DNA from: an uncultured Bacilli bacterium
GTDB taxonomy: Bacteria > Bacillota_I > Bacilli_A > RF39 > UBA660
DNA length: 42,302 bases
Reading direction: 5' to 3'
NCBI GenBank assembly: GCA_947627975.1
Contig: CANQYB010000008.1
Coordinates: 1 to 42,302, forward strand
Shown here piece by piece: positions 26,891 to 37,284 of this stretch. How positions within the stretch are numbered: the stretch's first letter is position 1; each line of letters opens with the position of its first letter. Under the pieces are notes generated by a model. That model ran no database searches and was not told where the DNA came from. It saw nothing but the letters and a program-made list of their open reading frames with translations. Both the position numbers and the translations under genes were made by a program.

Positions 26891-29182
26891 ATGTTAGAGA
26901 TAAAAAAAATAAAAAAAAGTTATAATACAGGTGGTTTTAAACAAGATGCTTTAAAAGATGTTAGTATTAAATTTCAAAAAAATGAATTTGTAGCTATTCT
27001 TGGTCCTTCTGGATCGGGAAAAACAACACTATTAAATATTATTGGTGGACTTGACAGATATGATTCTGGAGATTTAATTATTAATAATAAATCTACTAAA
27101 AAATTTAAAAATAATGAGTGGGATGCATATCGAAATAATTGTATTGGTTTTATATTTCAAAATTATAATTTAATAAGTCATATAAGTATTTTGGCAAATG
27201 TTGAATTAGGAATGACTTTAAGTGGAATTAGTGCTAAAAAAAGACACAAGAAAGCTTTAGAAGTTTTAAAATTAGTTGGACTTGAAAATCATATTCATAA
27301 AAAACCAAATCAACTATCTGGAGGACAGATGCAACGTGTTGCTATTGCTAGAGCCCTTGCCAATAATCCAGATATTATTTTAGCTGATGAACCAACTGGA
27401 GCATTGGATTCTAAGACAAGTGTTCAAATAATAAAACTTATAAAAAAAGTTGCTCAAGATAAATTAGTAATAATGGTAACTCATAATCCTTCTCTTGCTA
27501 ATGAATATGCTAGTAGAATAATTGAAATGAAAGATGGAAAAGTAATAAAAGATTCCAAAGTAGAAGAAAAAAATTTGAATGAAAAAAATTATACAATCAA
27601 AAAAACTTCTATGAATTTTTTAACAGCTTTAAAACTTTCTTTAAATAACATTAGTACTAAAAAGGGAAGAACAATTCTTACAGCTTTTGCCTCATCAATC
27701 GGTATTATCGGTATTGCTTTAATTTTAGCCTTATCAAATGGATTTCAAAAAGAAGTTGATGAATTTGAAAAAGATTCTCTTTCTCAAATGCCTATTATTA
27801 TATCCGAACAGGCTGTTTCTATGGATCAAGAAACTCTAAAAAAAATGCAGTTAAATGAAAATAAATTAAAAAAATATTCAACTAAAAAGTTAGTTTATGC
27901 ACAGGACGATTTTACAAATAGTATGATTCATAAAAATGTTATAACTAGTGATTTTATTGATTATATAGATAAAATTGATTCCTCATATGTTTCTGGTACT
28001 TCATTACAAAAAAGTGTTAGATTTAATATAATTAATTACAATGAAAAAAAAGGGTATACATTAGTTGATTTGTCTAATCAAATGGCTCCATGGTCATTGT
28101 TACCTAATAATTCAAAAAATTCTGATATAATAAAAGAAAATTATGATGTTCTTGCTGGAAAAATTGATAAAAATGAAATTGGCTTAGTATTGCAAGTTGA
28201 TAATAAAAATAGGGTTTCTAAAACTATATTAGAACAACTGGGAATAAATGATGAAAAAATTTCTTTTAACGATATTATGAATAAAGAAGTAAAAATTGCT
28301 ATAAATGATGATTATTATAATTATTATAAAGGAAGATTTATGCCAACTAATAATTATGAAAAATTATATAATAGTGAAAACAGTATATCTTTAAAAATTA
28401 AAGCAATTATTAGAGGTAAAAAAGATAAAGAAGCTATTACTAGTGGATCTAATATTTTATATCCTAGCTCCTTAACAGATTTAGTTATAGCTAAAAATAA
28501 AGATTCAAAAATAGTAAAAGCTCAAGAAAAGTTAGATTATAATATTTTGACAAATCAAAAATTTGATAATGAAAATAATACTAAAAAAGCTACTTTAGCT
28601 TATTTAGGTGCTGATTCTTTACCATCTATAATATATATTTTCCCTAAAAATTTTGAAACAAAAGATAAAGTAATAAATTATTTAGATAAGTATAATAATA
28701 ATTTGAATCAAGATAAAAAAATTATATATACTGATATGGCAAGTATGCTATCTTCACTTTCAGGAAATATAATGAGTGCTATAACAATAGTTTTGATAGC
28801 TTTTTCATCTATATCTTTAATAGTTTCATCAATAATGATTGGAATAATTACGTATATTTCTGTTTTAGAAAGAACAAAAGAAATAGGAATATTAAGAGCT
28901 TTAGGTGCTAGAAAAAAAGATATAACTCGTGTTTTTAATGCTGAAACTTTTATTATTGGTCTTATTTCTGGCTTATTAGGTATTTTAATTGCAATATTTT
29001 TAACTATTCCAACTAATTTCATAATTGAAAAATTATCTGGGCTTGCTAATGTTGCTAAATTAAATCCAATTCATGCAATAATTTTAATAATTATTAGTAT
29101 GATATTAACTTTAATTGGGGGATTTATACCTGCTAAAGTTGCATCAAAGAAAAATCCTGTTGAAGCGTTGAGGACTGAGTAA
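26891..29182 (+). CDS. MacB-type ABC transporter, fused ATPase and FtsX-like permease
   Basis: [51 protein letters not shown], permease with [19 protein letters not shown]. Confidence 0.92.
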   Translation: MLEIKKIKKSYNTGGFKQDALKDVSIKFQKNEFVAILGPSGSGKTTLLNIIGGLDRYDSGDLIINNKSTKKFKNNEWDAYRNNCIGFIFQNYNLISHISILANVELGMTLSGISAKKRHKKALEVLKLVGLENHIHKKPNQLSGGQMQRVAIARALANNPDIILADEPTGALDSKTSVQIIKLIKKVAQDKLVIMVTHNPSLANEYASRIIEMKDGKVIKDSKVEEKNLNEKNYTIKKTSMNFLTALKLSLNNISTKKGRTILTAFASSIGIIGIALILALSNGFQKEVDEFEKDSLSQMPIIISEQAVSMDQETLKKMQLNENKLKKYSTKKLVYAQDDFTNSMIHKNVITSDFIDYIDKIDSSYVSGTSLQKSVRFNIINYNEKKGYTLVDLSNQMAPWSLLPNNSKNSDIIKENYDVLAGKIDKNEIGLVLQVDNKNRVSKTILEQLGINDEKISFNDIMNKEVKIAINDDYYNYYKGRFMPTNNYEKLYNSENSISLKIKAIIRGKKDKEAITSGSNILYPSSLTDLVIAKNKDSKIVKAQEKLDYNILTNQKFDNENNTKKATLAYLGADSLPSIIYIFPKNFETKDKVINYLDKYNNNLNQDKKIIYTDMASMLSSLSGNIMSAITIVLIAFSSISLIVSSIMIGIITYISVLERTKEIGILRALGARKKDITRVFNAETFIIGLISGLLGILIAIFLTIPTNFIIEKLSGLANVAKLNPIHAIILIIISMILTLIGGFIPAKVASKKNPVEALRTE

Positions 29183-29264
29183 TTTAGTAAAGAAAAAGTA
29201 AATAATTTTATTAATTTCGTGAAATTGAATATAATAAAGGTTATAATAAAGATGGTGGAATAGT

Positions 29265-30239
29265 ATGAATAAAAATGCTTTTACATTAATTGAAATGATT
29301 TGTGTAATATCATTAATTGGAATTATTGGGCTTACTATGGCTTTAGGTCTTAATGGAATGAAAAAAAATCAAAATGAAAAAAAACAATCAGATGCATATT
29401 CGAAAGTAAAAAGTGCCATGAATGTTTTTGTTTCTACAGGTGGAAATTTTACGAGTACTAATTATATTACTAGATTACAAACATTACTTAATGAAGAATT
29501 AATTAAGGAAAATGAAAAAAAATTGTGTGAAAGTAACACAACATGTAGAAATTTTGTAACAAATTATAAATATTCATTAATACGTTCAAATAATAATAAT
29601 GGAGCTTCATTTAAAATTGACAAAAAAAATTATACGGGCATTGCTAATGGAGAAAAGGGGTTAATTAACGGTAATGAAGTTTTTGAATTAGATATAAAAT
29701 CACTAAATACGGTTAATATAGAAGTTAATGCTAATAACAAAAAGGCAATTATTACATTAAACGATAATAATAAATCTTATTCTTCATCTGGAACACTTAA
29801 TAGAAATGTAGCACTTTCTTTAGATGAAATTAGTAAAAGTATAACTATCTCTATAATGGATAGTAAAAATGTTAATAATAAAACTACATATAAAATAACA
29901 TTGAAACATAATTTAACTTTTCTTCCTAATTTTAGTGCAAGTTATAAAATTAATAACACATATAAATCATATTCTCTATCTTTGTCAGAATCAAATATTT
30001 TAAATGTTCCTTATAATACGCAAGAAGTATTATTTATGTTTAATCAGTTCGTTAATTATACATATAAATATGACAATTTAGTATATAAAGGCCGAGGTGA
30101 TAGTTCTAATCAATATAAAGATATGTATGTTTGTGATAATAAATGTTTAAGTAATTCTAATGAAAAAACAATTTCTGTCCTGCAAAATAATCAGCTAAAA
30201 ATTAAATATAGTTTTAAAATTATAAAAAATAAATCATAA
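29265..30239 (+). CDS. Type IV prepilin-like (N-methylation motif) protein
   Basis: MNKNAFTLIEMICVISLIGIIGLTMALGLNGMKK. Confidence 0.75.
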   Translation: MNKNAFTLIEMICVISLIGIIGLTMALGLNGMKKNQNEKKQSDAYSKVKSAMNVFVSTGGNFTSTNYITRLQTLLNEELIKENEKKLCESNTTCRNFVTNYKYSLIRSNNNNGASFKIDKKNYTGIANGEKGLINGNEVFELDIKSLNTVNIEVNANNKKAIITLNDNNKSYSSSGTLNRNVALSLDEISKSITISIMDSKNVNNKTTYKITLKHNLTFLPNFSASYKINNTYKSYSLSLSESNILNVPYNTQEVLFMFNQFVNYTYKYDNLVYKGRGDSSNQYKDMYVCDNKCLSNSNEKTISVLQNNQLKIKYSFKIIKNKS

Positions 30240-30256
30240 AACAAGGAAGTGTGTAA

Positions 30257-32395
30257 ATGAAAAATAAAATTTTAGAAGTATTAGAAGATATAAAAGAACC
30301 AATTGAAATAATGGATATTAATGATAAATTAGGTTTAACATCTCCCGAAGAACTTTCTAAATTAATTAAAGATATCGAAAATCTTGTTGATGAATTTTAT
30401 ATACAAAGAACAAAAAAAAATAAATATCGTTTAATGAAATATTGTTCTGAATATAAAGCAGGAGATTTAAGCGTTAACTCAAAAGGTGATGGATTTTTAC
30501 TTTTGGATGGTAAAGATTTATTTATAAAATCTAAAAATTTAAATGGAGCAGTTCATGGTGATAGAGTCTTATGTGAAACTTTTTTATATAACAATAAAGA
30601 AGAAGGAAAAGTTATAAAAATAGCTGAAAGAAAAAACAATAATTTAGTTGGTATTGTATATTTAGAAAATAAAGATAAATATATTGAACCAATTGATAAA
30701 AGGATTAAATTAAAGATTAGATTAAGTGAAAATACCGCTAAAGATTGTGTTGAAGGGAATATTGTTAGTACAAAATTAGTAAAAGAAATAAATAAAAGTT
30801 TATGCCTTGCTGATGTTAATTATATTGTAACTCATATTACAGATCCAAAATCAGATATATTAACAATTGCGGCCTTAAATGGTAGAACTATTAAATTTTC
30901 AGATGCGGTAATGGATTATATAAGAAATATTCCTAATGAAGTTAAGGAAGAAGACAAAAAAGGAAGAGTTGATCTTACAAACTTAAATATTTTTACAATT
31001 GATGGCGATGATACGAAGGATATTGATGATGCAATAAGTATAAAAAAATTAAAAAATAATAATTTTGAATTAGGTGTGCACATAGCAGATGTTTCATATT
31101 ATGTAAAAGAAGATACTTTGCTTGATAAAGAAGCATTAAATAGAGGAACATCAACTTATATTGCTGATACAGTTATCCCAATGTTACCTAGAAAATTATC
31201 AAATGGTATATGCTCTTTAAATGAAGGAGTTATAAGATGTACAATATCTTGTATTATGGAAATAAATGATAAAGGTAAAGTAATAAATTCAAGTATTTTT
31301 CCATCTTTGATAAAATCCAAGAAAAAAATGACTTATAAAAAAGTTAATGATATTTTGGTAAGAAATATTATTGATAAAGAGTATGAACCCTTTGTTAATG
31401 ATTTAAAAGAACTAGAAAAACTTTCTAAAATTTTAAGAAAAATGAAACACGATCGTGGCGAAATTGATTTTGAAATTGATGAATTAAAAGTAATACAAGA
31501 CGAAAATGGGAATGCTATCGACATAAAAAAAAGAAGTAGAGAAGTTGGGGAAATGTTAATTGAAGATATGATGATCGCTGCAAATGAAACAGTTGCTACA
31601 ACAATTTACAATTATGGATTTTTACCATCAATTTATCGTGTTCATAAAGAGCCTGATCCAAATAAAATCGAACAATTTTTAAATTTAGTAAAACAATTAG
31701 GTGTAAATTTAGATTCCAAACTAAATTCATTTAAACCAAAACAAATTCAAAAGATTATAGAAAAATTAAAAAGTGAAAAATATTTTAAAATATTATCACA
31801 ACTTTTACTTCGAAGTATGCAAAAAGCTGAGTATAAAGAATATAATATTGGGCATTATGGACTAGCATCTAATTGTTATACACATTTTACATCGCCGATT
31901 AGACGTTATCCAGATTTAGAAATTCATAGACTTTTAAGAACTTATATTTTTGAAAATAAAATTGATAATAATATTATAGAAAAATATAAAGACTTATTAC
32001 CACATATTGCTAAGCTATCTTCTGATAACGAAGTAGAAAGTGTATCAGCAGAGCGAGAAGGAGAAAGTATGAAAGTTGCAGAATATATGCAAAATCATAT
32101 AAATGAAGAATATAATGGTATAATTTGTTCTGTTGTTAACTATGGTATTTATGTACAACTAGATAATTTAGTTGAAGGGTTAGTAAGAATAAATACATTA
32201 AAAGGCGATTTTTATAATTATGTTCCAGAGCTTTTATCACTTATTGGTGAAAAAACCAAAAAAGCTTATCGCTTAGGAGATGAGGTTAGAGTAAAAGTTA
32301 TAGCAGCTTCTAAGGAAACAAGAACTGTTGATTTTGAAATTATTGAAAGAGAAAAGACTAAAACATTAAAAAAGAGTGATAAATATGGAAATTAA
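30257..32395 (+). CDS. rnr: Ribonuclease R
   Basis: [58 protein letters not shown]-terminal S1 domain. Confidence 0.95.
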   Translation: MKNKILEVLEDIKEPIEIMDINDKLGLTSPEELSKLIKDIENLVDEFYIQRTKKNKYRLMKYCSEYKAGDLSVNSKGDGFLLLDGKDLFIKSKNLNGAVHGDRVLCETFLYNNKEEGKVIKIAERKNNNLVGIVYLENKDKYIEPIDKRIKLKIRLSENTAKDCVEGNIVSTKLVKEINKSLCLADVNYIVTHITDPKSDILTIAALNGRTIKFSDAVMDYIRNIPNEVKEEDKKGRVDLTNLNIFTIDGDDTKDIDDAISIKKLKNNNFELGVHIADVSYYVKEDTLLDKEALNRGTSTYIADTVIPMLPRKLSNGICSLNEGVIRCTISCIMEINDKGKVINSSIFPSLIKSKKKMTYKKVNDILVRNIIDKEYEPFVNDLKELEKLSKILRKMKHDRGEIDFEIDELKVIQDENGNAIDIKKRSREVGEMLIEDMMIAANETVATTIYNYGFLPSIYRVHKEPDPNKIEQFLNLVKQLGVNLDSKLNSFKPKQIQKIIEKLKSEKYFKILSQLLLRSMQKAEYKEYNIGHYGLASNCYTHFTSPIRRYPDLEIHRLLRTYIFENKIDNNIIEKYKDLLPHIAKLSSDNEVESVSAEREGESMKVAEYMQNHINEEYNGIICSVVNYGIYVQLDNLVEGLVRINTLKGDFYNYVPELLSLIGEKTKKAYRLGDEVRVKVIAASKETRTVDFEIIEREKTKTLKKSDKYGN

Positions 32396-32807
32396 AAATA
32401 AAAAAGCATATTTTGATTATTTTATTGAAAAAGAAATTGAATGTGGAATAGTTCTTAAAGGAACAGAAATTAAATCTATTAGAAAAGGATCAGCTAATTT
32501 AAAAGATACTTATGCAAGAATTAAAAATAATGAAATATTTATCATAAATATGTATATTGCTAAATATTCTGAAGGAAATAGGTTTAATCATGATGAAAGA
32601 AGAGAAAGAAAATTATTATTACATAAAAAAGAAATTATTAAATTAAAACAAGAAATTAATCAAAAAGGATATACATTAGTTCCTCTTAAGTTATATTTTA
32701 AAAAAAATTATGCAAAAATCTTATTAGGTTTAGCCAAAGGTAAAAAATTATATGATAAAAGAGAAACTATAAAAAAAAGAGATTTAGAAAGGCAAAATAG
32801 ATTGTAA
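32385..32807 (+). CDS. smpB: SsrA-binding protein SmpB
   Basis: [41 protein letters not shown]...[14 protein letters not shown] 32385. Confidence 0.95.
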   Translation: MEIKNKKAYFDYFIEKEIECGIVLKGTEIKSIRKGSANLKDTYARIKNNEIFIINMYIAKYSEGNRFNHDERRERKLLLHKKEIIKLKQEINQKGYTLVPLKLYFKKNYAKILLGLAKGKKLYDKRETIKKRDLERQNRL

Positions 32808-32830
32808 ACAAAATAAAAATATGCTATAAT
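32802..32830 (+). promoter_or_regulatory. ssrA promoter overlapping smpB stop codon
   Basis: TTGTAA - 17 bp - TATAAT with extended TGC. Confidence 0.65.
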
Positions 32831-32840
32831 CTTTTTGCTT

Positions 32841-33197
32841 GGGGTCGTAATGGCTTCGACAGAATATATTTTAATATATGTTGCAAGTGGTAGTTATGCC
32901 TTAAATAACAACAGTTAAAATAACTGACAAATTAACAATTGATCAATTAGCATACGCCTAATAATTGGTGGCTAATGCCTCTTTAATATTTTTGCTCATA
33001 GAATATTTATAGAGGCTCATATTTATGAGCTATATTAAATTTATTGATTAGGTAAATTTAATGAAATAATTTCTAATCTAGTTAATAAATAAGTTGTTAG
33101 ATCTGATTTTGTTAATAAATATATAAAACTAACTAAACTTGTAGATACTATATTAAAAATTTTTTGGACGCGAGTTCAATTCTCGCCGACTCCACCA
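32841..33197 (+). ncRNA. ssrA: Transfer-messenger RNA (tmRNA)
   Basis: GGGGTCG...GGCTTCGACAG 5' end pairs with CGACTCC-ACCA 3' end; T-arm GAGTTCAATTCTC; tag ORF ...KITDKLTIDQLAYA**. Confidence 0.95.
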
Positions 33198-33240
33198 GTG
33201 ACGAATCTGTTCGAACTTTTTCGGACTTAATATAAAAAGA

Positions 33241-33290
33241 TAACCCCTTAGGTCATTTTTGATACATTTGTCAAAATACCTAGGGGGTTA
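33241..33290. terminator. Long near-perfect hairpin, bidirectional terminator between ssrA and convergent MFS gene
   Basis: TAACCCCTTAGGT / ACCTAGGGGGTTA with inner ATTTTTGA / TCAAAAT. Confidence 0.75.
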
Positions 33291-34466
33291 ATTATTGTGT
33301 CTTACCTTCCTTAAATAAATTAAATAATAAGCTAATCCTATTTGAAAAATCATAAATAGTGTAGACAAGCCAAACATATACCTTAAACCTTTATTATACA
33401 TAATACCACATAAAAATATACCAACAGCCTCTCCTAAATATTTAACTACATATCTAAAATTAGTAAATGTTAATTGATATTTATTTTCAACATTATTTAT
33501 ATAATATCCATCACAAATATTTTCATATGCTGTTGAAATTAATATAGACCAAGTTATTGCAATTAATGTAAAAATTAAACTATTAGATAAAAATGCTATT
33601 GAGTAAGCAATAAATCTAATTCCAAATTTTATAGTGATAGTAATATAATCATTTTTTGGTGTTAAGTACTTTAATGCTATAATGCCAATTACATCTGCTA
33701 AAAGTCCTACTATTAGCAAATAATTTGTTGCTTGGTTATCTGAAAATTCAAAATAGTTTGTTAATGTTATCATTTTTAGACCTAATGCTGTTTGCATTGA
33801 AATAGCACCTACAAAAGAATATATTGCATATATAGTTTGCAGTTTACTACTTAATATATATTTAAATATGCTACTTACTTTAGTAGATTTACTATCAATA
33901 TTTTCATTTATCTTTATATTAAACATTACTATAATTGAAATAACTAAAAATATTACAGAAATTAATAAACAAATATTATAATTTATTAAAATACCTATTT
34001 TTTTACCTATAAGTAATCCTCCAACTAAAATACCAATATCTCTGAAAAAATATTCTGTTAATTTCCTTTTACTATAAATTGTATTATTTTTAATAATTGT
34101 AGTTATTAAAGGATATATACTTGTTGTAACTAAATAACCTGTTAAAATATCTATTATTATTGAAATATTTATTAAATTAGAATTTCCTAAATTATTTAAA
34201 GAAAACAAAACAATCATATTTAAGAATTTAATAATTAACGCATATTTTATAAAGTTTTTTAACTTATTTAGCTTAATATACTTGCCTGCAAGCATTATAC
34301 CAAATACACTTATTAATGTTCCAATACTAATTATATTTCCTATATTTGTAGGAGAAAAATTGTTATCTTGTAACCATAACTGTCTGAAATTTTCCCATAA
34401 CCCAATTGAAATGCTAAAAAAAGCTAACATTATCAAAATTTGATTTTCAATTTTAATTTTTTTCAT
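33288..34466 (-). CDS. MFS transporter
   Basis: About 12 hydrophobic segments; FSISIGLWENFRQLWLQDNNFSPTNIGNIISIGTLISVFG. Confidence 0.7.
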   Translation of the reverse strand: MKKIKIENQILIMLAFFSISIGLWENFRQLWLQDNNFSPTNIGNIISIGTLISVFGIMLAGKYIKLNKLKNFIKYALIIKFLNMIVLFSLNNLGNSNLINISIIIDILTGYLVTTSIYPLITTIIKNNTIYSKRKLTEYFFRDIGILVGGLLIGKKIGILINYNICLLISVIFLVISIIVMFNIKINENIDSKSTKVSSIFKYILSSKLQTIYAIYSFVGAISMQTALGLKMITLTNYFEFSDNQATNYLLIVGLLADVIGIIALKYLTPKNDYITITIKFGIRFIAYSIAFLSNSLIFTLIAITWSILISTAYENICDGYYINNVENKYQLTFTNFRYVVKYLGEAVGIFLCGIMYNKGLRYMFGLSTLFMIFQIGLAYYLIYLRKVRHNN

Positions 34467-35058
34467 CTATATTACTCCATTTTAAAATGCAAGTATAAAT
34501 CTCTTCCCAATTTTTGCAACTTATTATATTTTCATAATCTATTGTTTTTTCTGAAATTCTTATAGTTTTAATTCCTAAATGTGAAATTTCAATACAATTA
34601 CTTAATTGATCATCAATAAATATATCAATTTTTTCTTCTTTGCATATAGGGGCTTTTTTTCTAGCATTGACAATAAGTTTATCAAACTTTATTCCATTTT
34701 TATTTAACCAATTTTTACTTAGTTTATATGGATCATCGTGAAATTCTGAATCTCTAGCTGTAATTATATAAATTTCATGACCATTTTCTTTTAATTTTTC
34801 AATACATTTTATAGCATTTTCTCTTGGCATTGCTTTATTAATAATTTTTTCCTGTATATTTTTTAAAAAATATTTTAATTCCTCATATGAAAATTCAAAT
34901 TTTTCTCTATAGAAATTAGCATTATTGTTTATCTCTGCAAATATACTTTTAGATTTATCAATATTTTTTCCTAAACTTTTTGCATAATTGTAGGCTGCAA
35001 TATTCAATTCGTTTTGTACTTTTGTTAATGTATTATCAATATCAATTCCTATTCTCAT
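34453..35058 (-). CDS. HAD-superfamily 5'-nucleotidase-like hydrolase
   Basis: MRIGIDIDNTLTK, IYIITARDSEFHDD, KIDIFIDDQLSNCIEI. Confidence 0.75.
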   Translation of the reverse strand: MRIGIDIDNTLTKVQNELNIAAYNYAKSLGKNIDKSKSIFAEINNNANFYREKFEFSYEELKYFLKNIQEKIINKAMPRENAIKCIEKLKENGHEIYIITARDSEFHDDPYKLSKNWLNKNGIKFDKLIVNARKKAPICKEEKIDIFIDDQLSNCIEISHLGIKTIRISEKTIDYENIISCKNWEEIYTCILKWSNIDEKN

Positions 35059-35367
35059 TATTATCACCTGCAAAATATTACTTGTCTAACAACATTATAC
35101 TATAAATTTTGCTTTTTTTGAGAAATATAATAAAAATTGTGTTAAAAATATTATTAGAAAGTGATATTTTTATATATCAAATTCGTTATTAGGTGAAAAG
35201 TTATAGATTACACCAGATAGATACCAAACTAGGGTTAATGTAGTTCGAGTTTTAAAATACTAAATTTTAGGATAAAATATTTATAAGTTAAAATTGATAT
35301 ATTTGGCAATTTAGAAAACATACTTGTATATTGTTAAAAATAATTATGAATAGGGGTGATTTTTAAA

Positions 35368-35530
35368 TGAAAATATTAATAAAAAAGAAGATAGTAATCA
35401 AAGATAATCAATTAAATTAACAAATAATAAAAATCAAAGGTTTCTAATGAATTTGGCGGCACAGATTTTTATTGGATTATGAAGATTATGAAACTTATAA
35501 AAAAGCAAAAAAATTAATAAATATATTTTA
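35368..35530 (+). pseudogene. Possible decayed ORF remnant
   Basis: SD-like AGGGGTGAT and ATG, early stop, then EFGGTDFY and LDYEDYETYKKAKKLINIF in different frames. Confidence 0.25.
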
Positions 35531-35608
35531 AAATAATAGATAAAGATAATTTAGAGATAAAAATGTAATAATCTAAATAATCAAAAACTATAAATAATCA
35601 AAAAAAAA

Positions 35609-35617
35609 TGTTATAAT
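35609..35617 (+). promoter_or_regulatory. Extended -10 promoter element
   Basis: TGT TATAAT followed by SD AAGGGAGG. Confidence 0.5.
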
Positions 35618-35646
35618 AATAAATAAGATAAGGGAGGTTTATAAAA

Positions 35647-36372
35647 ATGACAAGTGAAATTGCAAAAAGATATGAAAATTATAAAAATATTGGTAATTTT
35701 ATTTTAGATTATGATGAAATATTATTATTTTATCCTGATTACTCTAAAATAAAAACTAAATTAGAGCAATTAAATTTTATTTCTAAAGAAGATGCAGAGG
35801 AATATTTTGAAAACAATTATAAAAATTCAGCATTATATAAAAAGTTAACTTCTATAGCTATGGCTGAAGATGAAATATATAATTTCATGAAACATAATAT
35901 GGAACTTAATTATTCACAGTTAAGTTTATTATTTAAAAAATCAATTGATAGTGTTATCCAACTTTGTGAATTAATTGATTATATGGGACATTACCCAACA
36001 ACATGGCCTGTACCAAAAGAGGAAGAAAAAAAACCAGAAATGGAAGATTTACTTGAAAAATATGATATTATAATCAGGTACTATTTAAACGATGAACTTG
36101 ATAAGATGCAAATCACATCAGATGATGTTGTAAGAGTAATTGAAACATTGAAATTACGAATAGGATACGTTGATTCCATAACTGAAATAACTTATAATAA
36201 TGATTGGCTATTCACAAGAAAAGCAACGGATCAAAAAATTAAAGAGTTAGTTGATAAGATTATAGAAAATCTTTCTTATTTTCCATTATCTTGTTATCAA
36301 GAAGAAGGTAAATCAAAAAGAGAAGAAGGAAAAAAGTACTTAAGACTTCAGTATGGTAATAATATTATTTAA
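35647..36372 (+). CDS. Hypothetical cytoplasmic protein
   Basis: Long ORF with promoter-like element and SD; no family recognised. Confidence 0.6.
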   Translation: MTSEIAKRYENYKNIGNFILDYDEILLFYPDYSKIKTKLEQLNFISKEDAEEYFENNYKNSALYKKLTSIAMAEDEIYNFMKHNMELNYSQLSLLFKKSIDSVIQLCELIDYMGHYPTTWPVPKEEEKKPEMEDLLEKYDIIIRYYLNDELDKMQITSDDVVRVIETLKLRIGYVDSITEITYNNDWLFTRKATDQKIKELVDKIIENLSYFPLSCYQEEGKSKREEGKKYLRLQYGNNII

Positions 36373-36574
36373 ATATTAAAATGTATTGTCATATATTTTT
36401 TTATAAAATATATGTTTGGATTATCTGCATTTTTTATGTTAATAAAATTAACATTAGCATACTTATTAATTTATCAAAGATGTAATTAAAAATTTTAAAT
36501 TTCAAAGGCAAGTAATTCTTAATTTTGATGAAAATGTGTAAGAATAGAAAAATTATAAATTTGGAGTGATTTTT

Positions 36575-37078
36575 ATGAAAAATTTAGAATCTAATTATTT
36601 TATTGACAGATTGGAAAAAGGTATAAATACGAAAATTATGCTTATGGCTCATAATGCATATTGGTTTCAATTAAAAAAATTTGAAAAAATATATAGTAAT
36701 TTTGAAGTTAAAGTATTTGGAAGTAGTACAGCTTATCTTAGAATGAGAAAGAATGATATTCCAAATGATTGTGATTTTATTATATTAGATAGTTCTAATT
36801 TTTATAGTGAGGATGACTTTTTAGAAATAAAAAAAATAGCTTTAAAAATGTCTTGTGAAAGTAATAAAAGAGTTAGTATAGGATATGTTTATTTTATTCC
36901 GTTATATAAACGAACTGAACCTAAAATGAGTAATGAAATCAAAATTGTTAGCTTTAAAAATAATAATTTTGATGAAACTATTATTCCTCTTTCTAGTTAT
37001 GATTTATTATCTTTAGCTGATATTATTGTAAATATGCATAATGAATTAGAAAATCATATGATTTTAAAAAAAATGTAA
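36575..37078 (+). CDS. Putative nucleotidyltransferase-fold protein
   Basis: VKVFGSSTAYLRMRKNDIPNDCDFIILD (GSS...D-x-D); SD TTGGAGTGAT, ATG 36575. Confidence 0.45.
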   Translation: MKNLESNYFIDRLEKGINTKIMLMAHNAYWFQLKKFEKIYSNFEVKVFGSSTAYLRMRKNDIPNDCDFIILDSSNFYSEDDFLEIKKIALKMSCESNKRVSIGYVYFIPLYKRTEPKMSNEIKIVSFKNNNFDETIIPLSSYDLLSLADIIVNMHNELENHMILKKM

Positions 37079-37100
37079 ATTAATAATTTATTATATTTAT

Positions 37101-37140
37101 AAAACTCAAAACACTCAAAACTATTAAGTTTTTGAGTTTT
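37101..37140 (+). terminator. Rho-independent terminator
   Basis: AAAACTCAAA ... TTTGAGTTTT. Confidence 0.55.
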
Positions 37141-37213
37141 ATATTTGTTTAAAATATGATGTTTTTATAATTTAAAATTAAATTAAAAAGTTAAATATCA
37201 GCATAATAAAATT

Positions 37214-37241
37214 TTGCTTATAAAAATAAATGTGTTATAAT
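37214..37241 (+). promoter_or_regulatory. Promoter for 37285
   Basis: TTGCTT - 16 bp - TATAAT with extended TGT. Confidence 0.55.
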
Positions 37242-37284
37242 AATTTGAAAAAACAATTGATTGAAAAGAAAGGAATAAAATGAT

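Noticed and set aside
35200-35270. Possible tRNA remnant (GTTCGAG)
   Set aside because: No T-stem or acceptor pairing can be formed around the motif
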